This document shows positions 1 through 11,306 of a DNA stretch of 64,000 nt, piece by piece. Source of the stretch: Sphagnum compactum (taxonomy: Eukaryota; Bryophyta; Sphagnopsida; Sphagnales). The stretch is taken from the NCBI GenBank assembly GCA_965153455.1, contig OZ234495.1, positions 14,628,875 through 14,692,874 on the forward strand. The letters are read 5' to 3'. Position 1 is the stretch's first letter. Each line of letters opens with the position of its first letter. The notes below the pieces were generated by a model that was given only the letters and a program-made list of their open reading frames with translations, made no database searches and was not told the DNA's origin. The position numbers and the translations under genes are program-made.

Positions 1-336
1 CGTGTTGCATTCTTGTCATACTCGGTTGTTGTCCATGCATCATTCTCCTTCTTCTGCCGTGATACGACGATCTCGATGCATGAAAAAATGCAACAGCGAA
101 GAGAGAGAAAAAGACCAAATAAAATAAAACCAGCAAAACATAAACAAGCGACTTCAATCCTGGAGGAAAACGACAACAACAACAACAAAAACCAAAACCT
201 CTGGCAAGTAGGTACCGTCGATGATTCTCGCAGTCAACAAAGCTTGGCATCACGTCGCAGACATCGTAGCGAACGAGACGGACGCGCTTCGCGCGGGAAT
301 CAAAACGACGAACAAAAGACGCACAATACAAAAATG
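1..336. other. Window edge, no gene recognised
   Basis: No gene can be supported here. The plus strand is open over much of this stretch, but the translation is dominated by Asn, Lys, Gln and Arg from CAA/AAC/AAA runs and matches no family I know. On the minus strand about the first 80 bases read as a short charged peptide that faintly resembles a Copia-type gag segment, too short to call. Confidence 0.3.
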
Positions 337-835
337 TCATGACACCGTTGAAACCGATGGGGAACTCCAAGAACAATCTAAACGATGGGTAACAGTTCGG
401 GAACTCCGAGAACAATCGAAGCAACCGATTGGGAACTTTGTGTGGGGGGCGGGTGGGGAACCTCCGAGAACAATCAAAGTAACCGATTGGGAACTTTTTG
501 GGGGGAACTCCGAGAACAGTCGAAGCAACCGATTGGGCACTTTTTTGGGGAACCCCGAAAACAGTCTAAGCAACCGAGTGGGCACTTTTTGGGGGAACCC
601 CGACAATAGTCTAATAAGTAACCGATTGGGCACTTTTTTAGGGAACCGAGAGAACAATCTAGCAAACCGTCGGGGAACTCTTTGGGACCTCCGAGAACAA
701 TCTAACCGATTGAGGTGCTCTTTTGGGAACTCCGAGAAGAATCGACCCAATGGGGGGTGGAGCTCTTTGGGAACTTCGAGGACAATCTACCCAGTTCAGG
801 GAACTCTTTGGGAACTTCAAGAATAATGTAACTGC
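337..835. repeat. Degenerate minisatellite, about 11 units of 40-56 bp
   Basis: A motif of the form GGGAACTCCGAGAACAATC followed by AAGCAACCGATTGGGAACTTT and a G-run recurs about every 40-56 bases, with drift at many positions. Copies begin near 361, 400, 457, 506, 550, 595, 641, 686, 726, 770 and 811. Long reading frames on both strands, including a 201-residue plus-strand frame with repeated Asn-Arg-Leu-Gly-Thr-Phe blocks, arise because the unit lacks stop codons. I read this as a non-coding array. A repetitive secreted-like protein is the alternative, but no signal peptide or homologue is visible. Confidence 0.8.
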
Positions 836-1762
836 TGGGAAATAGTGGGTGGGTCTATGAATTTTTTTGTGTAAAAACCCCAACTGTGGCCCCTTATTTT
901 AGGATCCTATTTGCCACTTTTTGGAGCCTCATCATCTAAAGGCCTGGGGTCCAATTTTTTTGGCTCTCACCCAATAAGATTGCTCTATTTCATAGGACCC
1001 TTGTCCTTGGACCCTCATCCTAAGTGAAATGTTTCTCAAAATGTGGGACCAAAATGAAAACCGAAGGTTAAGCAATGGGGAGGGAGGAGGAAAACCACCT
1101 GAATAACAATGTCCTTTCTGCAATTTGTCACACAGCACCAACTAAAGCCCACATCATAGTAATAGCCAGCAAAGAATTTTGTTCTTGTCCCTCAGAATGC
1201 AGAATTGAACAGAGTATTTACAAAGCAGAGAAGTCTATTTCAGATTCCGGATTTAAGCTGAGTTCTGGATCTTATCCCAAGTTTCTGCAAAGAGTTCAAA
1301 CTTAGCAGCTATTGAACCTTTCCATGCTGAGAGCAAGCTAATAATGGGTGTCTTTCCCCCCTTCATGCACCCCCTTTGTTCCTTCCTCAACTAAATATTT
1401 CCAACATAGTTGTCAAAGTAGAAGCTCAGCAAAGTGCATGAGCTCAACTACCCTGGCTCCAGAAAGGGTAGTTGAGCAAATTCAGCTGTGTCAACCTTTC
1501 AGAACCTTGGCATCATCAAAAGAAAGCAGACCTGATGGAAGGTACTATGAGCAGTTCACAACCTACTAGAATGATTCTCTCCGTCAACCTTGTTGGGATT
1601 CTTGGAGGGAAAATGATTTTTTTATGGTAGTACCTTAGCAGATCTTGAAGAAGACCATCTGGTGTGACTGAAAAAATTCTCTAGGAAGTCAAATGTGTGC
1701 TGCACCTGCACTCCAGAGAGCCACATGACAGTTTCCAGGTGTGGGGTAACATCACCAGTCAC
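836..1762. other. 3' flank of the thioesterase gene, no gene seen
   Basis: Nothing with coding character is visible on either strand. This lies just past the stop codon of the minus-strand thioesterase, so part of it is probably that gene's 3' untranslated region. I could not fix a polyadenylation site. Confidence 0.4.
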
Positions 1763-4740
1763 TCAAGGTGAGATTTCACCCTGGTGCTTTGCTGCATGTT
1801 TCACATGCCTCCAGACTGTTCGACCCCTGTTGATTTCATCCCCTTCCTGGTTTCTTATCAGATGTATGAATTGTGGCTGTGATAGAGCCTCCAATGCAGA
1901 AACATCATTGTTAACATCACAAGGCTCACGCCTGGCGAATGAATCCACCTTATCCCCTTTGCTGGCTTCACGGCGGTATTCAAGTGTTATCATGCTTACC
2001 TCATACTCCTCCTTAAGTTCATTAGGTATGCTCTGCACAGAAAGATATGAACAAATTCCTGCGTAAGTAATGACATGTTTCAATTTTGTTGAGGACTGCC
2101 TCCCAGCAAGCATAAGATACAAAAACCACACCACAGCAGACTATGTTAGTTACCAGAGTATATAGCAGGTTGTATCTTGCTCTGAAAGACTCACTCAATG
2201 AGTTACATGCCAATGTGATCTCTTGACACAACTCTATGAAGCTCAACCCTTGCTCCCTGTGGACAATGTGATACAGACTGGAAACTTCCCATCAAATGCT
2301 GAGTGGAAAATATCCTCTTCAAAGCACTGACCTTTGGTACCCTACAGCTCTGACTTCTTTTGGGGAATGCAAGATCCTGGATTTGTGTGCACATTACAAT
2401 CCAGATGCTTCAGAGTCCAGAGAGAGGGTTCTTGTTAAAGCAAAATACCTCAAGAGTCCATGTGATGTATTTGACATTGTTGACATGCTGGTTCATATCA
2501 AAGTCTCTGTCAAGTGGCTGCAAGGAGAGAGATCAAGTAGCAAGCAAACATTGCAGTCAACTACAAACCACTTGTCTCCAGCACATGTATAAGCAAAGTT
2601 TCAGCAAACATTGCAGCATGGAATGAACTGAAAAAGCAGACAGTGGGCTGATTGAGGAAGTTCTGAAGCGGTTGTTCTGGAATCTTACTTCAAGACTAAA
2701 CTTTTCATATGGAGCACTCCCATGAAGCCTTGCAATTCGTCCAGAACTTGCTCGTCTTCTTTCTTCTGACAATGCCCACCTGTCACCAAGCATATTGAGC
2801 ATCCGAAGTTTAGAACTATCATCTCCAAACCCCACGGTAACTTTACACATCATTAATCCAACACTGCTCTCTCTGGCTTTATTATCCAAGATCCAAGATT
2901 CAAAAATATTGTAGCAACAGAAGATGATTACTATCTATTGACACCCACACATCAATCAAAAGAAAGTGACTGCGGGTTTTGCAGCATAAGAGTGTGAAAC
3001 TGACTTCGGTGGATCTCTGACCCAAGGTGCTAATTCAGCTCGGATTTTGTCAGTGATTCGATGCATGGTCTTTGTATCCAGGTGCATCAGTACCCAAGTG
3101 CTGGTCCAACAAAACAATAATATATTTTTTGTTGCATTATTAGTGACAACCTAGATTCCCTGCATCTTTGCACATTGAACACAAGACTGCTGAAACTAGC
3201 AACCTGGCTGACCTACTCTGCTGTTGGAGTGGGAATTGCTGCACGGAACTAGATTCCAAAAATGAATTGTTCTGCACTGACATTGCCACATTTCCTGCAA
3301 TGTCAAATGTGTTCAGATCATGGAACTCTGCTGCTGCTGATTTCAGCTCTCAAACAATCTCATAAGATGATCTTGACCTAATACTGACAGATGAGCTCAG
3401 TCTCTCTCTCTAGAACTGCAGAAATTGAACTCTGACCAAGAACCAAGCAGAACCAACTGAAGCATACCTTGTTGCGCGAGCAATGATTTCCCCTGTCCTA
3501 ACCTCCTTCACGGTCCAATCACGCCGTACTGCATTCCTGCCCTCTGTGCAGAACCAGGTATCTATTTCCAGCAGACTTCGCCTGGCAGCAGCCAGTAAGT
3601 AACAACAGTTACCACCAAGCAGTTTGTGATGGTTTTCTTCTTCTTCTACATGTGAAAAAACATTTCAGAAAGACTTCGGAAAGCCATATTCAAAGATGAA
3701 GCAAAAAAGTCATACATGTAGTCACATCCATCATGATTACCATTCTTGATTAAACCATTCTCTAGACTGCAGTAAGTCGTCTAAACAAACCTTGGTCAAT
3801 GATTGTGAACAAATAGTTACACATGTTGTCTTCTGTGGCGTCTTGTCTTCTTCTGTTACAGCCTAACAAACCTTGTTCTGTTGCAATCATCATGTCTTCT
3901 TCTGTCACAGTTTAAGCAAGATTTTTACCATGTTGGATATCGATCAACCTCAATGTGCATTCGAGTTGTGACAGTGATGAGCCGCTCGTCATTGGTTCCA
4001 TGGAATGCTCCATATCCGATAGTCGTCACATGGTTGCATGCAGCTTCCTGCATTTCACATAGCGATGTAGGTATTCCACTGCTTGTCAGCACTGCAGGTG
4101 CAATGCATTCTATGGACAAGAACACACATCAAACATAGCTTCTTCACCATAGCTGACAAGTCCTTGAAACTCCTCCATTCATGCAACGCACACGTACCTG
4201 GAGTAGACACGTGAGGGTTTCCAAAGAAGTGGTTCGTCGGGGTCCGACCTCAGAGAAGCGCACTACAAATCGCTCCCGGTACAAGGATCCATTCTCTTGC
4301 AACATCCCGAAGCCAATGTACTCATTTATCATCTCAGGCTCTGCAGCACGCGGCGGGCGCAAAACTGCTGAAGCAGGAGCAGGAGCAGGGGCATGCCCAT
4401 TTCTTCCACCTTCCTCCAACTGCAGGTCGATCTCCATTACGCTACTACTACAATCAACCATCGCCACCTCTTCCCGCCGCATGCAGACGGCTCGCAACAA
4501 TACCCGATGAGGAGTACTCCTTCCTGATCTTCTCCCTCCTGCACGACGATTAACTACCAGCCTAGTACATTTAGCAGCCGTACTAGTTGCAGGAGGAAGA
4601 AGAAAACCCGACTTCTTCACATCCCCGCCACGATCACTTGTAGCTCCTCCTCCTCCTCCTCCACCACCACCATCTCCTGCAGTTCTTCCACCGCGCAAAA
4701 ACCACCTTTGCTGTACCAAACTGTTGGCTCCTGCTGCCAT
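1763..4740 (-). CDS. FAT: Acyl-[acyl-carrier-protein] thioesterase, FatA-like (plastid)
   Basis: Hydrolyses acyl-ACP in the plastid stroma and so ends fatty-acid synthesis. Inferred exons, minus strand: 4740-4198, 4047-3929, 3581-3468, 3100-3005, 2863-2689, 2517-2449, 2032-1763. All junctions are GT-AG, and the phases close to 1386 bases (461 aa). Visible family motifs are YRERFVVRFSEVG, TTRMHIEVDRYPTW, EGRNAVRRDWTVKE, DMNQHVNNVKYI, ITLEYRRE and EINRG. The first hot-dog domain spans exons 2-4, the second exons 6-7. Asp356, Asn358, His360 and Glu394 match the known catalytic set. The N-terminus is rich in Ala, Ser and Arg and fits a transit peptide, with a run of nine Gly from a (TCC)n tract. 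QEAACNHV, MHIE and EINRG favour FatA over FatB, though DRYPTW is FatB-like. The exon 4/5 border is the least certain. The usual Cys after YRRE is Ala395. Confidence 0.9.
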
Positions 4741-5299
4741 TCTGCTTCCAACAAAAGACCAGTTCCGCAGAGCCTCTCAAGCACCTCACACACACAATGC
4801 TGCGATGCAGAAAGACTAGCTGAGTTTGTAAGATTTGTCGCTCGCTCAGACTCGATCTTCTTCTTCTCTTCGCCTTCGTTGTCGTCGTCTTCTTCGTCTT
4901 CTTCGCAATGTCCGCTCCTCCGTAGTCTAGGTACTTCCCAGGTCTCAAATCTTTTACTTAACGTCTGCTTTCTTTTAACTTACTACCCCACTTCACTGCA
5001 GCCCCCGACCAAGTCCACTGCACCATCAGCCAGAATTCTTTCTTTGGGTCAGAAATTTCGCCAAAATGAAATAAAAATAAACATAAATGGAATATACTGT
5101 CGCAATTTTCCTATTTTTATTGGAAAAAATCGATAAGTTTCGGGATTATTATTATTTTGGGGCCCACATTTGGACTCTGATTTCAGATTAGTAGCAATTT
5201 TTAAACTAGTGTTTTTTCCCTATTTAAAAGTTTAATTATAATTCCCTCTTGGGATGCTAGCTAATGACACAACATCAGAAAATAGAAAAAAAAATATCA
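4741..5299. other. Upstream region of the thioesterase gene
   Basis: Contains CTT/TCG-type trinucleotide runs at about 4857-4905, typical of plant 5' leaders, then AT-rich DNA. It should hold the promoter and 5' leader of the minus-strand thioesterase gene. I cannot point to a convincing TATA box. Confidence 0.4.
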
Positions 5300-5570
5300 G
5301 GTTTATTTCGCGATATTTTGCCAAAAAAAGAATTTTCAGTTTAAAAAAATTCGAAAATGAAGTTATTTCGTAGGTTTATAATCGCCAGAAGTGAGAGGAG
5401 AAAATAGCAAAAAATCGTCAGATATCTATATTTGGTTTAAAGTGTGTAACCAAAAATATAACAGCATGATTATTAAAGATTTGCACTTTCATATTTGGCT
5501 AAATCTCCCTAAGGATGATCGCCACTTTTTCTACATATTCTATGGATGATCGCCAATTCAGCTTTTTAAG
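5300..5570. repeat. Partial copy of foldback element family A
   Basis: Shares blocks with the complete element at 34669-35290: ATCGCCAGAAGTGAGAG at about 5381, TTTGGCTAAATCTCCC at about 5492 followed by AAGGATGATCGCCACTTTTT, and a TTTCGCGATATTTTGCC block near 5308. Only one arm is recognisable, so it is probably a degraded or half copy. Confidence 0.6.
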
Positions 5571-5662
5571 AAAACACTGTAAGTGCAAGGGCCCATTCAT
5601 CACTTTTCTTTCTACGCTCTTTCCGATTCTGTTACTAGTCAATGCCTTCATTTACTCTCTTT

Positions 5663-5698
<36 letters not shown>

Positions 5699-8126
5699 AC
5701 TCACTAATCCTATTTTTAAAACTCACTAAACCTGCTTCTTTGGTTCTTTACTCACAGAATGCATGTGTTAATTTGGATCTAAATTGTTTTATTTACTGGG
5801 ATGCGGTTTTTTAAAAATAAAATTTTAAAAATAAATTTAAACTTTTATTTTAGTGAGTTTATTATTCCCTTAAATTTTTATAGTTTATTGTTTTATTTAC
5901 CTGCTTCACTCACTAATCAGGCGATTAACATTAATGACTCTGGCACGTGTGGTCGGTAGCATATACACATTTTCTGATCGCCTCGACGACAACGACACGT
6001 TCATCCAATGCGAGAACGACACGTATGTCCGGTCCAGGTTGTCTGTTGCGCTGGATTTGCGGTGGTAGAGGCGCCAGGTGTAAAGCGTTTGAGAGGTTCT
6101 GCAAAAATTGAAGGTACGGGGTGGGGTAAAAAGTAAAACCCATTCGTTACAGAATGGGTAAAAGATGCACGACAAAAATAATAGGAAGCGGTAACAAAAG
6201 GGCGGTTTGAAAAAGGGTGTTTTCTGAACAGAGAGACCTACTTGCATAGTATTAGAAATATTGCTACTTAGCCATAATTTTATTTTTATTTTATTTTTTC
6301 CCTTGCAATTTCTGCCCTTAGCAGCTAGAACCTTTTTATAAGTAGGTTAGATTTTTCAGAAATATCTTAGATACAGTTTTGCGGGGAGGCGCATCAAAGA
6401 GGTAAAAATCAGCCAATTGTAAGTGGACTAGCCATAATAAGTGCTTGCAACCCATTGTTTTTTTTCTGAGCGAAAATGAGCTTTTTTCGACTGGCTGCAG
6501 GGATCCACGAAAACCTACGAGGGAAAAAATGTGTTTTTCTGGGGACAGATTCGCAAGACACTGATGGGTTTTGGCCATCCATTCGCCATGATGAAGAATC
6601 TCAATGATCAGCTGTAGCACATACATAGATCAATTGACATTAGGGTTTCCCGAGATGATGAGCACCAACCTAGTCTCCCATTTCACATGCCAACTTACTC
6701 TCAAGGGCTCCATGTGGATTAATGATTTTGACTGTGTTTGGTGGCTAGTCGCTTGTTGTAGTAGGTACCTAGGTAGGAGGTAGGTATTAAGTACTAGGTA
6801 GTAGGTATTAGGAATTGTGTAATGTGTAGTCATCAATTCATTAGTGAGTGGTCACTAAAACCTTAAATGTTGGTGGCTGAACAATAAGTCAGTACCAAAC
6901 ATTCAAAGCTTGAAACCCTAAATCTAGTAGCCATATGAGGTTCATGTCTTGCAGATCTTGAGTGCTAACTCTCAATATTTTTCTCTTTTCATCTTGTGAT
7001 GTTCAATGCTAGCAGCTACAACTTGCAGGTTGCAACATTCAAGGTTCATCAATCAAGGATGAATATTTAGGTCATTTAGAATACAATGGGTATGAGCCTT
7101 GAGGGTCATGACTCATGACTCATTAATGAATGCCGAACAAGGATCCAAGAGATCTTCATCTTGATTCTTGAATATGCAATGTGCAATGGTGCACATTGCA
7201 ACTTGCAATTTTGCAAGTTTGTGTTATGTAACGACTTAACATTTATTTGTTGCATTGATGTACCATCTATGTAATATGAAATGGCCAATATGGAGGAATC
7301 GCAGTGTCCACAATGCAAATTTCTTGAACTGGTTACCAATGACCATTGGCATGAACAGGCTTGATCGACAAAGTTTGAGCATGAGCGGGGCTTGGGCTTA
7401 ATTGGTGAAGCTTGAACATGAACAAGGCCCAAGCTTGAGCCTTGAGTTGCAAACAATTATTCTTGGTATTGTAATGTTGGGATTCAGGAACCAAGATCCA
7501 ATGGTGCTCAATCCTTAAAAGGTCACCACTCCACCTTGAAATGCAAATTTTTTTTTCAAACTTCGCCCTTTGAATTTTACTTTTCTTTGTGTTTTTTCTT
7601 GTGTGTATTGTGCATTCAACACTAAACCAATGAGTCATCCATGCTTGCACTTCAAGAATTGAAATTTGATTTTAGGGTTGTAATTTGTGTATGTGTTTTT
7701 GTCACTCTAAAGTTTATGTGATTTTGCCAATTTGGAATTTGTGTATGATTATGTCATTTTTTATGTTAATTCTTAAATGTTAATTGAATTAGGATCTGTT
7801 GATCCAAGTCTAGAGTTTAGACTCCTTCTTTTCTAGAATTTCAATGACATTGAAATTGAAACCTCTTCCCGATTTCAAGTTCAAATTTTTTTTGAAAGAA
7901 TAATTTTTATTTTGAATTTGTGGCCCAAGGAGGCAAAATCCAGTGCACATGGACCTGATTCCATTATTGTTAAGATCCAAAAACATTTCTTTTGTCCCTT
8001 GAGACTCAAAATCCAAACCCTAATGATACTATTTTTGAAATAGTAGATGCCTTATAAAGTTTAACAAAAAAGAACCCTAAAAAATCCCCAGTAGATGTAA
8101 TAAGGAAATTCCAAAATGTCTGGTTA
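5571..8126. other. AT-rich spacer with a CT microsatellite and small hairpins
   Basis: No supportable gene. A (CT)n run lies at about 5666-5696. A TAGG-rich tract lies at about 6762-6820. Two adjacent hairpins occur near 7178-7223: arms CAATGTGCA/TGCACATTG, then AACTTGCA/TGCAAGTT. The short open frames here show no family resemblance. Confidence 0.45.
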
Positions 8127-9340
8127 GTGAAAATGCCATGGGCTGAAGCTATTTTTTATGCAACTGGAAATTTGTCAGTTGTGAGATGTAAAGTCTGCAT
8201 TAAGATAAAGAAAAAAAAGAAACTCCTAGTCCCAAAGTGGGATTCACTTGAAAAACATGCGGGGAAGAGAAAGAATGAAAAAGGGGTTAAGGTTGTGGAT
8301 ATCAAGTGTGCACATGCCAAAAATCAAATAAAATTTGTTTCAATGAATCGCCCTTCTGTTTTGGAGTAGGTTCCAGGTAGACTTCAAAAAGAAAACAAAA
8401 GGAAAGTGATTCAATTTGCTTTTATATTCATGTTTCTTGCCTCAAGAAAGCCCATCACCAATTACAAAAATTTAAGGCCTTTATATGAGTTTTTGAAGTT
8501 GAAAAACACTCCTAAAAAACATTGGAATGATAATTAGGTTGAGAGATTGTGGATTGTGGAACATCTCCATCATCAAAGTTGTAATAACCACTAAAGTTGC
8601 TATCCGGGGGGGGGAAGTTTGTGGCCTTAACATGTGATGAGGTTACTACTTTAGATAATCAAAGTTGGATTTATGTTCATGGATATTATGTTTAGGATTG
8701 GTGTTGCATTCCTATTTTGCTTATAGTTGATCATGTTGTGGAAGGGTCCATGCACAAGACCTAACTAAAGTCATCACAAATATTCTCACGAATGTTAATG
8801 GTTTAACAAAAGTTGAGGTATGCCAAAAGTTATTATGTTTTGGTGCAGATGGTGTGAGTATTTTTCAGCGTGCTCGAAATGGAATAGCAATCTAGAAATG
8901 AAAATGTTATGCTTCATTTTTTTATTGGCATCCACTATGTGGCACATTGGATTAATCTAGCAGTTCAAACAATTTTTCATTTACCCATAGTGACACATTT
9001 AGAGAATCTATTATAGTCATTTTATTTTATTTTTACAAATTTCCAGAACGCCATTTGGAGTTTGTTAAACTAGCCCAGATCATGGAAACAAAAGGTAACA
9101 AGCTTTTTCGCAACATCAAAACTAAATGGACTAGTATGTTGAGTCCCATGAAGGGTGTATTTGAATAGTATCGCCCGTTGTTGTTAAAAATGGTAATAGA
9201 TTCAACAACTCGTGTGCCCCAAGCAGCAAGTAACTTGGATCAATTGTGTGATGTCCAAGTGATGTCTGGATTGGCTGGTTTAACGCCTTAGGAAGAGGAA
9301 AATTGGGTTAGGCACCTAAATCTCCTTACTACTTAGGCAT
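8127..9340 (+). pseudogene. Decayed hAT-like transposase (BED-type finger, RNase H-like fragments)
   Basis: The plus strand reads as one broken protein. The start, about residues 1-80, contains WAEAIFYATGNLSVVRCKVC and KLLVPKWDSLEKHAGKRK, which look like the zinc-finger N-terminus of hAT/ZMYM6-like (DUF4371-type) proteins. An in-frame TAG at about 8367 is followed by VPGRLQKENKRKVIQFAF and RPLYEFLKLKNTPKKHW, then TAG. Later frames contain LLCFGADGVSIFQRARNG, RHLEFVKLAQIMETKGNK and TKWTSMLSPMKGVFE, again with stops and frame changes. The order matches a transposase-derived protein. Many stops and shifts make it inactive. A run of about 19 A at 9341-9359 follows directly and could be a retrocopy tail or a simple repeat. 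No terminal inverted repeats were found. Confidence 0.65.
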
Positions 9341-9360
9341 AAAAAAAAAAAAAAAAAAAC

Positions 9361-10310
9361 GTCTGAACCTAGATTGCGAACGACGACTTAATGGCCAACA
9401 CATCATTTTTTATCTTTTGCTTGGAAAACCGATGGCCACCAATCGTTCAACATTAAATCGCAAGGGATAATTTGGTGGCCACTAGATCATGTTTTTTTAC
9501 TTTCCTTAGAGACCTAGTGGCCATTAGATTGTCCTTGTAGTTTAGCAAGGGACGATTTAATGGCCTCCAAATTGTTTTTGTTTCTTCTTCGCTTGGAGAC
9601 TTGGTGGCTACTAGGTTGTCCCTTAGTAAATTCTGAGGGACAATCTTGTGGCCACCAATTTTTTTTTTCCCTTCTCACTTGAAGATTCGGTGGTCACTAG
9701 GTTGTCCTTCGCTTAACTATGAGGGATAATCTGGTGGCCACTAGATCGTTTTTTTCCCCTCTCATTTGGAGATTTAGTGACCATTAGATTTATTTTTTCC
9801 TTCTCGCTTGGAGATCTGGTGGCCACTAGATTTTTTTAAAAAGTTTTTAAAATTTTATTTTGATTTTCTTTTATTGTTCCAACATCACACGATCTAACGG
9901 CCACCGAGTCTTCAAACAAATAAGGAAAAATAAAATAAAATAAAGAAAAAAAAACCCATATGGTGGCCACTAAATCATCCTTTGCAATCAAGGTCAAATG
10001 ATCTAGTGGCCATTAGATCTCCGTTTTTTTCCTCCTTTCATTTGGAAATTAAATTGTTCCACATTAAACTGCAAAGGACAATCTGGTGGCCACTAAATCG
10101 TTTTTCTTTTTCTTTGTTTCGATATATAAATGGCCACATGGTCGTCCTTTACAATCCAACGTCGAACAATTTTGTGCCCACCATGTTTCCAAAGGAAAAA
10201 TACGATTTAGTGGCCACCAAATTTCCAAACGAAGAAAAAAAAAACGACCTAATGGCCATTAGGTTGTCCCTTGCAATCTAGGTTGAAACACTATTTTTTT
10301 TCCCACCTAA
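9361..10310. repeat. Degenerate tandem array built on GGCCAC / GGCCATTAG
   Basis: About 19 copies of a core such as GGTGGCCACTAGATC or GTGGCCATTAGATT occur every 40-50 bases (for example near 9429, 9471, 9510, 9604, 9732, 9818, 9961, 10004, 10085, 10211, 10251). They are separated by TTTTTCC...CTTGGAGA and TTGTCC...GCAA spacers. The core GGCCAC/GTGGCC is itself close to palindromic. Both orientations of the spacer appear, and the period may be a two-core unit. No coding function is apparent. Confidence 0.7.
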
Positions 10311-10365
10311 GAAGTAGGGAGATTCGGGTGCCCAACCTAATTCTCTTCTTCTTAAGGAAATTCCT

Positions 10366-11306
10366 TTATTTTAGAAGAGGAGACCCGAATATAATGTAAA
10401 AAAGAAAAAAATAATTTTTATAATTGATCATGAAATGAACATTAGGTTCTATTTGATGTTTTATGTGTAAATTTGAAAAAAAAATGATGCAAAGGAAAGG
10501 ATAGGAATTTACCTCTTTGAGTGTAGCTTGAACACTTGATAATTTGTTGTGTAACTGCAAAAGATGAATTCGAATAGTTTCGTCCACAAATTTTGTTAAA
10601 ATTGTGGAATGTTGTGTTTTCAAATATTGGTCTCCTTTTGTTATTGTTGTCACATTCTTGATTAAAACCATTCCATAATGGACTCCATTATATGCCTCAA
10701 GAAGTTATTCATGTTTTGTTTTAAAATTGTTCCTAAAAACAATTATATCTTGGTCAAATTTACCTTCTCCATCTATAATCAACAATTGTTTTTCACCTTT
10801 GTTATCCCCTACTCCCCTTACAGCAATGACGATGACAACAATGGTAGCAAACCTCCAACTTTAAATAGAGCTTTTGAATTCTCTAATGGAATCCATGTGA
10901 AAAAAATCGGAATTAATTCAAGTTGGAATGTAGGAATTGACAACACAATGGTTGTGATTCAATTATGATGACAACATGCATATCACCCTTCTCAAAACCT
11001 CTTTTAGAATTTGACTCAATGCAAAAAATTTGCATCCTCACAAACATGCGTTTTTGCAAATGTTGCTCATGCATTTCTATATAAAGCAATTTCACCCTCA
11101 AAGTGATTGTAGTTAAAGTTGGCATGTCCAACAAATCATAATGCAAATATGCATAGCCTAAATCTTCCATGCTTTTATTTGCAATTCAATCAAAGGTGCC
11201 ATACCTATTGAACACCTTTGCTTCAAATGCAACATCTTTAATTCTGAAATTCAAATTATCCACCACAACAACTAATTTAACTTCCTTCACTAGAACAATT
11301 GTCATT
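10366..11306 (-). pseudogene. Possible decayed OB-fold (RPA/MEIOB-like) gene fragment
   Basis: The minus strand carries protein-like text in pieces. One piece reads MTIVLVKEVKLVVVVDNLNF and continues for about 34 residues, ending at AG/GTATGG. A second piece contains DLGYAYLHYDLLDMPTL and continues to GFEKGDMHVVIIIES. A third contains WRFATIVVIVIAVRGVGDN, KQLLIIDGEGKFDQDIIVF and GMVLIKNVTTITKGDQYLK. The last resembles an OB-fold strand pattern as in RPA1-like or MEIOB-like proteins. At least three in-frame stops and one probable frameshift break it. The family call is weak. The region could instead be unspliced exons of an unknown gene or chance. Confidence 0.3.

Noticed and set aside
1-80. 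Copia gag fragment on the minus strand
   Set aside because: Only about 25 residues with vague similarity, and no neighbouring gag or pol sequence.
221-826. 201-residue plus-strand frame as a gene
   Set aside because: It runs through a minisatellite that is stop-free on both strands, with no family, signal peptide or splice structure visible.
9360-10310. CRISPR-like array
   Set aside because: Repeats are degenerate, spacing is irregular, spacers are related to each other, and the setting is a plant nuclear genome.
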